From: Emiliania huxleyi CCMP1516
Taxonomy: Eukaryota > Haptophyta > Isochrysidales > Noelaerhabdaceae
NCBI RefSeq assembly: GCF_000372725.1
Contig: NW_005199770.1
Coordinates: forward strand, 1,185,540-1,242,340
Length of the DNA stretch: 56,801 bases
Reading direction: 5' to 3'
The translations under genes were made by a program, and so were the position numbers. Positions 33,420 to 43,945 of this stretch are shown here, in pieces. Numbering within the stretch: the stretch's first letter is position 1; each line of letters begins with the position of its first letter. The notes below the pieces were generated by a model. It saw nothing but the letters and a program-made list of their open reading frames with translations, was not told the origin of the DNA and did no database searches.

Positions 33420-33650
33420 CTCTGTGAAAAGAGGCGCCCTTCATGGCTGTGCCTCCCCCTCGCCCCACTTCGGCTGCGCCCTTGCGGGAGATGCGGCGGC
33501 AGCACCCGCCTCGCCGGCGGCCTGCCCCGCTTCTCCCTCTTTGTCTTCTTCGGCCAGCGTTCGCTCTCCATTTATTATACCTCGAGGGGGGTCTCTTCTC
33601 TTCCTCTCCTTCTGTGTATGTTTTCAGTTTCCGTTTCATCTTCCCCATGT

Positions 33651-33886
33651 NNNNNNNNNNNNNNNNNNNNNNNNNNNNNNNNNNNNNNNNNNNNNNNNNN
33701 NNNNNNNNNNNNNNNNNNNNNNNNNNNNNNNNNNNNNNNNNNNNNNNNNNNNNNNNNNNNNNNNNNNNNNNNNNNNNNNNNNNNNNNNNNNNNNNNNNNN
33801 NNNNNNNNNNNNNNNNNNNNNNNNNNNNNNNNNNNNNNNNNNNNNNNNNNNNNNNNNNNNNNNNNNNNNNNNNNNNNNNNNNNNNN
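33651..33886. other. Assembly gap (236 Ns)
   Basis: Unsequenced. Coding sequence on the minus strand runs into its right edge. Confidence 0.99.
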
Positions 33887-34400
33887 CGACCTCCTCGCCG
33901 AGGGCGGGGAACATTGCGCTGAGGGAGGAGAGCACGGCGGCGTGTTCCACCTGTCGCGCGGGAGGCGTGTGAGGGGGGGGGGGTGCGGGTGGGGAGGCGG
34001 GTAGGGGGGCGGTAGGGGAGCGCGGAATAACGGTTCATGGAGAGCGGTGCGGGAGAGGGGAGAGGGCGGGACACGAGCTATGAGGCACCCGCCTCTCTGT
34101 TCTCCATTCCGAGGGCTCGTCTCTCTCGGGTCGTCGGGGGTGTGAAGTGCTGTAGGTGGTGCATGAGGGCGTGGCCGTGTGGGTGCGCAACAGGAGGGAG
34201 GCGGCAGGGTAGGCGGCAGGAAAGGTGGTGGCGAACAGCATGAGGCGAAAGCGGGGGCGCTCCTGCACCGGCGGCGTTGGTGCAGCCGCAGGCACCTCGT
34301 CGTGGCGAGCCTCGGGCGGCTCTTCCGCCCGCTCGTCCGCCGCCCCGCCGCCCTCCGCCGCCTGAGTCGACGCCTGAGTGCCGGCGCGTGGATTTGGCGT
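33887..34400 (-). CDS. Partial unknown gene interrupted by the gap
   Basis: The minus strand has an acidic/alanine-rich exon (ADERAEEPPEARHDEVPAA, then QERPRFRLMLFATTF at about 34215-34260). After an intron ending CGCGACAG, an exon at 33949-33887 starts VEHAAVLSSLSAMFPALGEE and enters the Ns. Unknown family; its 3' part is missing. Confidence 0.4.
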
Positions 34401-34539
34401 GTGGTGGTAGCGGAGGGCGCATCACTGGAGATGTTAGTGAGAGATGGTTTGTAGCACACGTGGCCTCGCCTCGCAAGTCAGCTGTGACACGCGCGACACG
34501 GCATTTGCGCTCGCGTGTGGAGCTGCGCCTGTGCTCTCG

Positions 34540-35331
34540 CTACGCGCCGCGTGCCCCGGGAATCTCGGCGTGTCTGGGGAGAATCTCCCCGAGAGAAATC
34601 TCGGGGAATCTCTCAGCGCGCACCGCGAGTCTGGAGAGAATCAGCTCGACGACGGCTGCCTTCGGGTCGTCCGCCTCGTCAATCGCCCTCTCCACCTCGC
34701 TCGGGTCCACCCGGGCATGTTGCGCGCGCACCTTGAGCTCACCGACACGCAGGCGGGCGAGGCTCTCCCGCAGCTCCTCCCTCGACGCGTCTCCGCCGTC
34801 TCGGTCGCCACAGCCGCCGCGAGAGCCGACAGACTCGAGAACGGCGAGGTCGGCGGCGGTCAGCGTCAAGGCGGCCGCCGGGCCCGCCCCCAGGGACGGA
34901 CTCGTTACGGAAACGTCTGGCGCGGGCGGCGGACTCGTTACGGAAACGTCTGGCGCGGGCGGCGCAGCCGAGACTCCCTGTGCCGCCCGCGCGGAAAGTT
35001 CGTCGAGTGCCGCGACGAGGGTCGGCTGAAAGCGCCTCCGAGCCTCCTCGAGCGCCCTATCGTGAGCCTCCTCGAGCGCCCTCTCGTGAGCCTCAGCCAG
35101 TGCCGCTTGATGTGTGTCTGCCTCCTTGGCTAGCTCCTTCGGCGGCTGCTCTCGCGATGCGCTCGCGGGACACTCGGTGGTGCCAGACAGACGCGCGAGA
35201 CCTGCCTCAGCGTCAGCCAGCCACGACGGCTCCACCGCCTCTTCGGAGGTCAACCGGATGAGGCGAGCCGGCGCACATGGATCAGTGCCGGATGGGTCAA
35301 CCGGGGTCGAGCCCGCGAGGAAATCTTCCAT
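34540..35331 (-). CDS. Unknown protein with a SAP-like C-terminal motif
   Basis: ATG 35331 to TAG 34540-34542, 263 aa, intronless. The middle is acidic and helical with tandem ALEEAHDRALEEA-type repeats and two copies of APDVSVTSPPP. The C-terminal part (LRVGELKVRAQHARVDPSEV followed by ERAIDEADDPKAAVVELIL) resembles a short helical motif recurrent in haptophyte and dinoflagellate proteins, distantly like SAP motifs. Function unknown; a role in nucleic-acid or protein binding is only a guess. Confidence 0.6.
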   Translation of the reverse strand: MEDFLAGSTPVDPSGTDPCAPARLIRLTSEEAVEPSWLADAEAGLARLSGTTECPASASREQPPKELAKEADTHQAALAEAHERALEEAHDRALEEARRRFQPTLVAALDELSARAAQGVSAAPPAPDVSVTSPPPAPDVSVTSPSLGAGPAAALTLTAADLAVLESVGSRGGCGDRDGGDASREELRESLARLRVGELKVRAQHARVDPSEVERAIDEADDPKAAVVELILSRLAVRAERFPEISLGEILPRHAEIPGARGA

Positions 35332-35597
35332 TGTAGAAGGATTCCTAGGACGAGCGCCGTGGAAAAAAGTATTATCCTAACGGTGTGGGGGCGCGGAGGG
35401 CTTGTTGGCGAGCCAAAATGGTGTTTTCCGAGGCGCTGCGCTAGGCTCAGAGCGAGTTCGCGCTGCGCTAGGCTCAGACGGCGAGTTCGCGCTGCGCTAG
35501 GCTCACAGATGCGAGTGCGCTGCGATAGAAGAAAAAAACAGGGTCGAAACGACAACCGAAGGGAGGACTGTGTAGTGTAATCATGTGTCAAGAATCA

Positions 35598-35633
35598 CGT
35601 GCTGCTGCTGCTGCTGCTACTGCTGCTGCGGCG
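35598..35633. repeat. (CTG)n microsatellite
   Basis: About a dozen imperfect GCT/CTG triplets just downstream of the 3' end of a minus-strand gene. Confidence 0.85.
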
Positions 35634-35676
35634 CGGCGAGCGCCGTCGCCGAGGCGGGCCTCGGCGGAGAGCGCGA

Positions 35677-36444
35677 TTATGCGGCCTTTTCCGCGACCCG
35701 CACAAAGAAGAGGCGCCCTCCGTCAGCCTCGACCTGCCACCGGCTCGCGTCGACCGACCCGGCCGCGTGCCACACCTCCACAGCCCAGTGCGCCAGCCCG
35801 CAGAAGTTGCCCTCCTCGATGCCCCATCCCGTGGGCCACGCGGCCAAGGCGGTGCCGAGAGGCGGCGGCGGCGCCGCGGTCGCCTCGAGACGCGCCGCGA
35901 CGGCGTCAAAGGCGATCCGCCTCGCGCCCGTCGCGGCCGCCTCGGCCAGCAGCGCCTCCCCGGCCAGCCGCGGGAGGTCGCCCTCCGTCTCGAACCAGCA
36001 CGACGAGCGGCCGTCGGCGCACGCCTCGTCCCACGCCTTGAGCTGGCGGACAAAGGCCGCCAAGCTCTTGAGGCCGGGCGAGGGCGCGGCGGGCGACGGG
36101 GCAAGGGAGCAGCCGGGCGAGGAGAGGTAGGAGGTGCTCGCCGGCGAGCGCTCCCGCGCCTGCGAAGGGGCAAGGCCTGAGGGCGGGCGGGCGGTCGGGC
36201 GGGCGGGCGCGGGTGGGGGGGATAAACGCTGCGCCGCCAAAGGAACCAGCGACACTGGCCGCGGCTCGTCGCCACGCGCCGGCTCGGAAGAGGGGCTGTC
36301 GGCGGCGAAGCAGAGTGGCACGCCTCGCCGCTCGAGCCGCCGACAGCCCCCCTCCTCGACGTGACGGCCGCTCCCGGAGCCGGCCGGTGCGCGCCTGACC
36401 CACGCCCCCTCTCGCACCCCTCCGACCCCCCCTGCGCGGCGCAC
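35677..36444 (-). CDS. Unknown protein with conserved-looking C-terminal exon
   Basis: The reading frame ends at 35677. The last ~130 codons look real (LKSLAAFVRQLKAWDEACAD, WFETEGDLPRLAGEALLAEA, GWGIEEGNFCGLAHWAVEVW, WQVEADGGRLFFVRVAEKAA). Upstream, a (GCCC/ACCC)-rich tract near 36180-36220 looks like an intron, before another coding-like piece (GVPLCFAADSPSSEPARGDE). Start not determined. No family recognised. Confidence 0.5.
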   Translation of the reverse strand: MRRAGGVGGVREGAWVRRAPAGSGSGRHVEEGGCRRLERRGVPLCFAADSPSSEPARGDEPRPVSLVPLAAQRLSPPPAPARPTARPPSGLAPSQARERSPASTSYLSSPGCSLAPSPAAPSPGLKSLAAFVRQLKAWDEACADGRSSCWFETEGDLPRLAGEALLAEAAATGARRIAFDAVAARLEATAAPPPPLGTALAAWPTGWGIEEGNFCGLAHWAVEVWHAAGSVDASRWQVEADGGRLFFVRVAEKAA

Positions 36445-36479
36445 CCGTCCGCTGTGCGCCGGCTCGAGCGCCTATTGCC

Positions 36480-39312
36480 AAATCGCGACGTTTGAGCGCA
36501 GCGCACGCATCCTCTGGGCGCCTGAGCGCGGCGGAATCTTGCCAGAATGTGGCCGCAGGAAGAGCCTCCGGCGGGCCTCCGGCGGACGCCTGGCGGCGTG
36601 GCGCTGCGCGCCGGCCTGCGGCCCAAAGCCCGAACGAGCGGTCAAGTTAACTTGACGCGCCGAATCCCTTGGTTGGCCCTCGCAGCTGTGATACAAAAGT
36701 GGGGACGCGCCTGGCGGCGCGCCCCCAAAAATTAATCGCGAGGACTCACCTGGCCCGCTGTGCGCTTCTTAGCTCCCCGTCCCTGGGTGTGAGGCTGGCC
36801 GACTGCACTCCAAGTGCTCCAGGCAGGCAGTCTAGTGTGAGAGGAAAGGAGAGAGCGTGATGTGGACGGATGGAAAAAAGCCCCCTGTCATGGCTGACCC
36901 TGGGCATGGCCTCTCTGGGGATGAGCTGGGTCGGCCTCCTCCGGGTCTGCAACTCGCACGGCGGGCCCGCGTCCGAGCAAGCATCCGCGGCCCGCGGTTG
37001 AACTTTCGCAGGGCGCGACCGACATGGTGGTCCACTGCGCACCAACAGTGCTTTTGTCGACTATTGCTGGCTATCCATGCACTTGCAACGCCAGAGGCCG
37101 TGCTTGGAGAATGCCTCGCAGTGCTGCTGCGCCTGTGGAGTGTGCCGCAGCGAAAGCTCCATTGGTGTGCTGTGGTGGCGCCGCGAGCAGGGGCGACGCC
37201 AATTAGCTTAAGGTCGACATCCCCTCCGGCTACGACGAGATGCACGTGATCTGGTCCTCACGGGGTTGACCGGTCTCCTCCAGATCGAGACGGACTCCAT
37301 GGACGGCCGAGCAATATTTGTTCATTAATATTATTAATTGATGCTTCTTGCACGGCTGAGCCCCCCTCCCCCTCCCCCGCACCCATTTCCCCTGCCCTCT
37401 CCGCTCACGCACGCCGTCCGAGCCCTCTCCGCTCTTGCACGGGAGGGAAATGGACAATTAATCAGATGGAAGAGCCCCCCCCCCCCCCCCCGGGCGACCC
37501 GGGGGGGCACTACCCTCTGCTGCCTCTTGCAGGGGGGGGAAAGGCACAACTCAAAACGATGGGCTTGCCCCTTCCGGAGTGGTTCCACCCCCCACAAACC
37601 CGAGACGGGAAGCGTCGCTGCGATCTCAGGCCCAGCTCGATCGGTCACACCGCCATCAACACCGCCATCACTGCCGACGTCTCCCGGTGAGATGATGGAG
37701 AGAGGGGACGACACTGCTTCAGCAGCGTGCACCTCGATCCTGTACCGTGTTTGTTATGACCCCCCCCCCCCGATGAACACACCAGTGAGGGAGGGCGAGA
37801 CGATCGAGGGGTCCCGTACCATGCGGAATCGACCCTATCCAGTGCTTAAGTGCTCAAGAGAGCGTGGAAAAATAAAGAGGCAGTGGCGGGGGGTGAGAGA
37901 GGAAAGGAGAGGGGGGGGGGGGCAGAGAGAGAGGGGAGAGGGAGGGAGAAGAGACAAGAGAGCGAGAGAGCGAGAGCGAGAGAGAGGGAGAGCGAGGGCC
38001 GAGGTGCTGAAAAAAAAACAAAAAAAGGGAGACAACGCTACGTCGCACCAGACGACGCAGGGCAGACGACGGTGAGGCGGAGCAGACGCGCAGGGCGAGA
38101 CGAGGGAGGGAGCAGGACGTTGCGGAGATGGGAGATCAGCAGGAGGATGTATGAAAAGATTAGGAGCAGCAGGGACCCGAGTGACAATGTGGAAGACGGC
38201 TAGTGCTAGGGTCCCCCATCGGGAGGACGACCCCGGCTAGTCGCCGACCACATCCACAAAGAACCCTGCACAAAGATCGCACGGGCGGGGACCTGTTCCT
38301 TTGTACCCATCTCACAGTAGAGAGGTGTCCGTTTTTATAATTTATTTATTTAGAATCGTCGCCGCGCGTGTGGGGTCCACCACTTGGCATATCCAAACTT
38401 GAACCTGCTGCTATGGACCTGCGGGCGGCTGCGGGCTGCGGGCGCGCGCGGCGCCGGCTGTGGCCTGCGCCATGCGCGTCGGGGGAGAGACGGTGGAGCG
38501 GAGTGTGGAGGCGGTGGACTGGAGCGGGGAGAGACCGGGGTGGTGGAGGGTGTGGATGCTGGGTTGACGGAAATCCGGGGACGCGACCCACTTCGCCACA
38601 GACGGTCCCGCGCCTCGCCGCTAAGACAGTGGCACGCACCGCGCAGCGGCGCGTGCCACTGTCTTTGTCCGGAGTGAATACTCAAACGCGCTCGTCGGTG
38701 ACGGTGTCCCCGGATTTCGCCGCGCTCGGCGAACCTCGACAGCGCCCCTTCGGTGGCATGCATCAAGCTGCTGTACGGCCCCGGCATCGCCTTCCCAGGC
38801 TTAGCTAGACTGAGAGATATTGTGGACATGGTTGGTCTCTACAATATATACACTGACACTGAACCTCCCAGAGCTCGTCCCGGTCCGTCACGGCCATCCT
38901 CGGCCTCCGGAGGGCCCCCGGCCGCGGCGCGGTGCGGCGGAGTCACAAATGTCAAATCCGACGGCAGAGCACCGGGACGCGGTCGGGCGATCTAAGGCCC
39001 AGTGAGGCGTATGCATTGCCCATCCAGGACTATCACCTGGACCTATCAACAGGGGCTGGAGCCGAGCAGGAGGGCCCGGCGCACAACCCCCTGGTCAACT
39101 CTCACCCTCCACACCCGTAGCTTGTAGCTGGCAGCGCCGCGGCGGCGGCGAGATGGCAGGGCGATGGCGCACATACCGGCCGCATTTTTTTGACCACCTC
39201 TCGCGGGCGACCCTAAAAGCTCGGCGCCGTAGCAACACATCACAGAACGACAAAAATCAAAATTGGTTGCTAAAAAAAACTCTCTCTCCCAGAGAACGAT
39301 GAGACACTCTGG
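36480..39312. other. Gene-poor region
   Basis: No confident gene in about 2.8 kb. It contains an inverted copy (36753-36823) of the 24446-24518 repeat, homopolymer G/C runs (37476-37508, 37760-37772), a GA-rich tract (37880-38000) and a hairpin at 38623-38665. A weak plus-strand frame at 36857-37249 (ALATPEAVLGECLAVLLRLW) is the only coding-like piece. Confidence 0.4.
38623..38665. repeat. 15-bp perfect inverted repeat (hairpin)
   Basis: AAGACAGTGGCACGC and its exact complement are separated by 13 nt. The next base outside the stem does not extend the pairing and no gene is nearby, so its role is unknown. Confidence 0.8.
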
Positions 39313-40125
39313 TCAGCCCCGCAGCAACAAGTAGAGGCAGACAGCAACCCACGTCTGCCAGTCGTGGAAGCCCGCGCTGAGCGACCGCCGCCCGAGTTCC
39401 GTCCACGGGGGGGCAACGAGCACGAAAGGCCACGGGCACCGTATCGGCTGGCCGGCGCGACGCCTAGGGGAAGGGCGTCGGTGAGGCAAGGAGGACGCCT
39501 TCAGGTGCTGGCCTGGGATGGGCGTGGGATGGGTCTGGGCTACGCCGCGGTGCGCCCATCGACGCCCTGAGCCAGGCAGGCTGCACGCGCGGCCGCCAGC
39601 CGCATGTATGTGCCTGGGTGCGGTGTGGCTGACTGTCTGGCACCTCTCCGGGTTTGCAGCCGAGCCAGCCTGCTTGAGAGAGAGCGCGACCGAGGCCGTC
39701 CACAGCACGGCGAGCGCCTTGGCCACCCGCCGCCAGGGCACGGCGCGCAAGAGCGACGGCTCGCCGGGCGGGACAGCAGCCGCGGCGAGGGCGGGTCGTA
39801 TACACGTAGTGACAAGGGTCACAGCCCACAGCGACGCTGCCGACAGCGAGAAGTGCCGCCGGGTCGGACGACGAAGGGCGCTCCGTTTGACAAGTATTGA
39901 CTGGTGCCGCCGCCCAAATGCTGAATCGGCCGGCAGCCTCGACCAAGCAGCCCTCCTCCGCGACAGCGGTCGGCGTGCCTCTGCCGGCGGCGTGGGCACG
40001 TCGCTCTGCGGCGGATCACTAGGCAGTCGAGGCCAAACAGGCGAGAGCGCGGGTAGGCCTGCGGCGCGTGCGACGAAGCCCTCCGCACCGCACGCGAGCA
40101 GGAGGAGCAGGGCGAGAGGCAGCAT
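39313..40125 (-). CDS. Plastid-targeted membrane protein of unknown function
   Basis: ATG 40125. It starts with a clear signal peptide (MLPLALLLLLACGAEG) followed by FVARAAG, the aromatic-start transit region expected for secondary plastids. Then comes an Arg/Ser-rich part, a hydrophobic segment (ASLWAVTLVTTCIRPALA, possibly a thylakoid signal), a helix with LAVLWTASVALSL, and a C-terminal amphipathic or membrane stretch (WQTWVAVCLYLLLRG). About 39440-39680 (minus strand) looks like an intron ending CCCCTAG before the last exon; reading through gives 270 aa. No family recognised. Confidence 0.5.
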   Translation of the reverse strand: MLPLALLLLLACGAEGFVARAAGLPALSPVWPRLPSDPPQSDVPTPPAEARRPLSRRRAAWSRLPADSAFGRRHQSILVKRSALRRPTRRHFSLSAASLWAVTLVTTCIRPALAAAAVPPGEPSLLRAVPWRRVAKALAVLWTASVALSLKQAGSAANPERCQTVSHTAPRHIHAAGGRACSLPGSGRRWAHRGVAQTHPTPIPGQHLKASSLPHRRPSPRRRAGQPIRCPWPFVLVAPPWTELGRRSLSAGFHDWQTWVAVCLYLLLRG

Positions 40126-40335
40126 GATCGAGAATGATCGCAGTAGGTGAGGCTGAGAGGCCGGAAAGAAAGAACCAGTTATTCTCGGATGCCCCTCGAC
40201 CCGCTGTTGATTGTTTTTTCATTCTTTTTGCGCGTCCAGCGCCCCATGTGCGCCCGTTTGAACGGTGTGAAGACAGGCTGGAAAGGCTTATTCTTTCCCA
40301 GTCGCGCCGGCGCTAGCGCCTGCCGGGAGGCCAAA

Positions 40336-41094
40336 ATGTGCCAGCCTCCACGCCAGCCGCCTCCGCCTCCACACCCGCCGCCTCCACGCCAGCCGCCTCC
40401 GCCTCCACATCCGCCGCCTCCGCGCCAGCCGCCTCCGCCTCCACATCCGCCGCCCGGTGCCACGCCCGCAGCGCCAGCGGCAGCGCCTCCCGCGGCGGCC
40501 AGCGCTGCAGCGGCGTCGCCGCGCGAGACGGAGCTCGCCAACGCCAGCCTGTGGTTCTATCTCGACGACTCGGGCCAGCTGCAGGGCCCCTTCCCTGCGG
40601 CGACGCTGCGCGGCTGGCTGGTTGGCGGCTGGTTCCAGGCGACGACACGCGTTGCGCCGAGCTTCTACGGCGAGGTGCCCGCCGACGACGAGTTTGAGCC
40701 CGTCGCGAGCCTCTGGACAGACCCGGCGGCGGCAGCCTTTGTCACGGCGGAGGGCGTCGCGCCGGAGCCCGCGGCGGCGGCAGAGGGAGGCGGCGTCGGG
40801 CCGGACAGGGCCGCGGCGGCGCCAAAGGCGCGGCCGTCGCCGTACGACAAGGGTGGCGGGCGCGGCGGCGCTGCGGCCGGCCGCGGCGGCAAAGGAGGGA
40901 AGGGAGGGAAGGGCGACAGCGGCGGCGGCAAGGGCGGCGGCAAGGGCGGCAAGGGAGGGAAGGGCTTCGTCCCGCCTCACCTGCTCCGGTACCAGGCCTT
41001 CGCCTCGATTGGCAAGGGCGGCTTCATGGGCGGCGGCGCGATGGGCCACCACGAGTACGGCGCGCCAAAGCACAATGCCAAGGGGCCCAAGTGA
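40336..41094 (+). CDS. GYF-domain protein with proline-rich N-terminus and GGK-rich tail
   Basis: ATG 40336 to TGA, 252 aa, intronless. Residues 3-40 are a tandem proline-rich repeat (PPRQPPPPPHP units). Residues about 72-128 form a GYF domain: LWFYLDDSGQLQGPFPAATL, then GWLVGGWF, with the defining GPF and aromatic positions. GYF domains bind proline-rich ligands in splicing and translational-control proteins. Residues about 172-210 are GGK/GRGG repeats typical of RNA-binding proteins. The C-terminus reads FVPPHLLRYQ and then glycine-rich. Carrying both a GYF domain and its own proline-rich ligand-like segment raises self-association. Likely nuclear or cytosolic RNA metabolism; inference only. 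Confidence 0.8.
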   Translation: MCQPPRQPPPPPHPPPPRQPPPPPHPPPPRQPPPPPHPPPGATPAAPAAAPPAAASAAAASPRETELANASLWFYLDDSGQLQGPFPAATLRGWLVGGWFQATTRVAPSFYGEVPADDEFEPVASLWTDPAAAAFVTAEGVAPEPAAAAEGGGVGPDRAAAAPKARPSPYDKGGGRGGAAAGRGGKGGKGGKGDSGGGKGGGKGGKGGKGFVPPHLLRYQAFASIGKGGFMGGGAMGHHEYGAPKHNAKGPK

Positions 41095-41953
41095 CGACCG
41101 CGCGCACGTCTGTCTGTGTCTGTGTCGTGTGTGCATATGTCGAATCACGGTGCGGAAACGAGAGGGCCAAAATACCACGGCTATATGGCAGCGTGTTTGA
41201 CAGTCGTCCCGGCTCCGGCCAAGCCCCAATCGGGTCCTTTCATACCAGATCTGGGCCGAGTGAAGCCTGAGTGAGTAGGCACACGCCACGGGTGAGCACC
41301 GGACTCTCTCGGCCACTCATTTCCGCAGGTCGCTGCCTGCTGGCGCAGCGCCCGGATGGGCCATCAAGCGGCGGAGCAGTTCTACGCGGCACTGTGTATT
41401 GGGAGCGGGTTGTTTCGCCCCAAGTGCGAGCATATATGATGTGCGCGGCCGGCAAGGCGCTCTGCGACGCCAGCCAACTCGCGCTGCCGACCTCAGACAG
41501 CTTGGCTCGGCAGGGCGGTGACAGCGACCCGCACGCGAGCTGCACCCCACCGCCCGCCTCTAGCCGTAACATGCCGTCGAACGCGCTGTGCGGAACAGCA
41601 GCCGTGGGCGCTCCGCGTTTTGGGTGCTCCAGCGCGTTTTCGCGAGCATCTTCGCACGATACGCTCGGCTTGTCTGGTGAACTCGAGCGAGAACACACAC
41701 AACACAGCTCCGAGCAGCTGCTCACGCGCGCGCCTATCGCCGGCTCCTGTGCAGTCCCAGGGACGGTTTGTGTGTAGTATTACCTTTAATAAACCAACCA
41801 TAAGCGTGGCACGACATCAGCTGGACGCCCGGGACAGTGTGCACTCACGCCAGGAGCTCCGCATGAAGTGCCGCGCGGGAACCAGCGCGGGGCCACGCGC
41901 GTGTGTGGGTGGGGGCACACACGCGTGCTAGACTGTGCCGGTATGTACGGATT
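41095..41953. other. No gene recognised
   Basis: A weak plus-strand frame spans 41271-41777 without a domain or clear codon bias. Nothing else is supported. Confidence 0.4.
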
Positions 41954-42909
41954 CTACTGAAACGCCACCGGCTGGTCGCACCAGCCGCTAGCGCGCAGCC
42001 TGTGCCGGACAGGCTCCGCCGCCCACGGCTGCTTGAGCGTCTTCTTCGCGTACGCAACCAGCGCGTGCGCCTCTGCCATCTCGAGGCGCAGCTCGTCCGT
42101 CGGCGCGGTGTACGGCATGATGTCGCCCGTCGCCGAGTTGATGCCCACGGTGGTGAACTCGACCGTGAACTTGTAGGAGCCGGGGGCAGGCGCGTCGGAG
42201 CCGCCTGCGCGCGGCTCCACAAAGGAGAGGCGCATCGGCGTGCGAGCATTGCACGCGACGAGCAGCATGTTGGACATGCGTCGCGCGCCCCTGATGCGGA
42301 GCGCGCCGACGCCGTGGGTAGGCCGCGACTCGTGCAGCGACACGATCCACGCGGCGTGCTCCTGCGAGAAGATGGTGAGTGTGTGCGCCCGCTGCCAGTG
42401 GTCCTCCTTGACCGCGATCTTGGCCTTTGTGCCGCTCGGAGGAGTAGAGAAGTACTGCAGCAGCGCGAGCGCATACTCGCGCAGGGAGGCCTCCTCGACC
42501 AGGACAGCAAGCCCAAACATCGGGCCGGTCCTCTCGATCACCTTGAAGGCGATCCGGTCGCGCATCCTGGTCACGACGTAGAAAAAGGATGTCGGGAGAC
42601 GTTCGCGCTGCGCATGAAAGGCCCGAACAAACCGCTGGGGGATGTTGTCGAGGGGCTCCCACGTCCAACCATCGACATCGTAGTCTTCCCAAGCGGTCAG
42701 AAGCTCGATCCCCCCAGCTCTCTGCCGCCACGCGATGACCTTCTGGACGTTGTAGCTGTCTGGCAGCAAAAGCCGTTTTCGGCCCCGCCCGGACCTGCGG
42801 CGGTTTTGGTTGGATTCCGTGAGATACCGATTTTTCTGTCACTAAATAATTGGCGTAGTGCTTGCCATGAGGGTGCTGAGGGTTGGGGGGGGGGCGGTAT
42901 GCGCCACAT
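41954..42909 (-). CDS. Chromodomain-like protein
   Basis: The main frame ends at 41954 and reads upstream to an acceptor-like CTGCCAG at about 42760. Its N-terminal part matches a chromodomain: SYNVQKVIAWRQRAGGIELL, then TAWEDYDVDGWTWEPLDNI. Chromodomains bind methyl-lysine tails such as H3K9me or H3K27me. A short first exon 42909-42795 (ATG, MWRIPPPPQPS) would join in frame if the 35-nt GT-AG segment 42794-42760 is an intron, giving about 269 aa. The C-terminal 200 residues (FFYVVTRMRDRIAFKVIE, YKFTVEFTTVGINSATGD) are unfamiliar. An unusually short intron, or a different first exon, remains open. Confidence 0.6.
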
Positions 42910-43198
42910 AAATCGGGAAGTACCATCCTGTGCGCCGCAAAGGCCGATCGCGCCCGACGGTGGGGCGGCTCACCGCACACGCATAGTTGCGAGGCCGAGC
43001 CCGCCGGGCGCGTAGAGCCGAGTGGCCGGGGGGGAGGCGGACCAGGGAAACCGCGCGCGGGAGTACGAGGTGACATGTGGCGCGGGCACGGCGGGGGAGA
43101 CGGGGCGGTGCTAGGGGCGCGGAGCGCACATTGTAGCGCAGAAAAGGGCCTTATGAGTGGGGTAAACGGACCAAAGCCCAGCCGCACCGTGATGGATT

Positions 43199-43625
43199 TC
43201 ACACACCACACTTCTCCATTTTCCTCTCTCGGTCTCGCGCGCTCTCATACATGGACATCTCTACCCAACATCGGAAGATCCAGTACCCGCAACGAGCGTA
43301 AAATCCAGTACGACACACGCGCCGCCAACTCTCCGCCCGGCCGCGGCCCTCAGCGCTCAGGTCTGCATATTGGCGCAGCTGGGCCATGGCCCATGCGGCA
43401 CAGCGGCCAGAGGGAGGGGTGGATTCGATACTCATACTGTCCGCAGCGCCGGGACATAGTCGGGGGGAACGGATGGAGCAGCACCTCGCCTGGGGGCGCA
43501 GCGCGCGGTAGACCATCGCCGCGTTGTCAGTCGAGCGGATGCCAATCACGGCCGAGTAGGCGCTGGCGGGTGCGTCAGCGATGTTGCCAGGCTGGCAGCG
43601 TTGCACCAGAATCTCTGTGAGGAGC
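43199..43625 (-). CDS. Exon(s) of unknown protein
   Basis: After an acceptor-like CCTCACAG (about 43617), the minus strand reads LVQRCQPGNIADAPASAYSA and VIGIRSTDNAAMVYRA with clear coding character. The frame stays open to 43199, ending in GFYARCGYWIFRCWVEMSMY. Start and overall structure are not resolved and the family is unknown. Confidence 0.35.
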
Positions 43626-43682
43626 GACTCTTTTGGGCGAGCAAGTCCAGAGTCATGATGAGGCGGCGTGAAACGCCTTTTG

Positions 43683-43945
43683 GCGCTCTGACAGCGCCGC
43701 CGCCGCCTACTGCTCCCTCATCTCGAGACGAGCTCGCGATCTCGGTGATCTCGGGTGGTCTCGAGCGGCATGTCGGACCTGGACTCGACGTGATCGGCGC
43801 GATCTGACGTCGATCGTTACGCCGTCGTGAGTTTGGCGGGGCGTGTGGCGCTCTGGCAGCGCCGCCGCCGCCAACTGATCGTTCACCGCGAGACAAGATC
43901 GCGATCTTGGTGATCTCGAGCGGTCTCGAGCGGGATGTTGGAGAC
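43683..43945. repeat. Two tandem copies of a ~155-bp unit
   Basis: The segment beginning GGCGCTCTGACAGCGCCGCC (43683) recurs in diverged form from about 43838 (GGCGCTCTGGCAGCGCCGCC), each followed by a GTGATCTCG...GGTCTCGAGCGG block. It lies upstream (minus strand) of the unknown exon at 43199-43625. Confidence 0.7.

Noticed and set aside
36857..37249. Open frame with a leucine-rich helix
   Set aside because: No start context, domain or splice chain; codon pattern is not better than the antisense frame.
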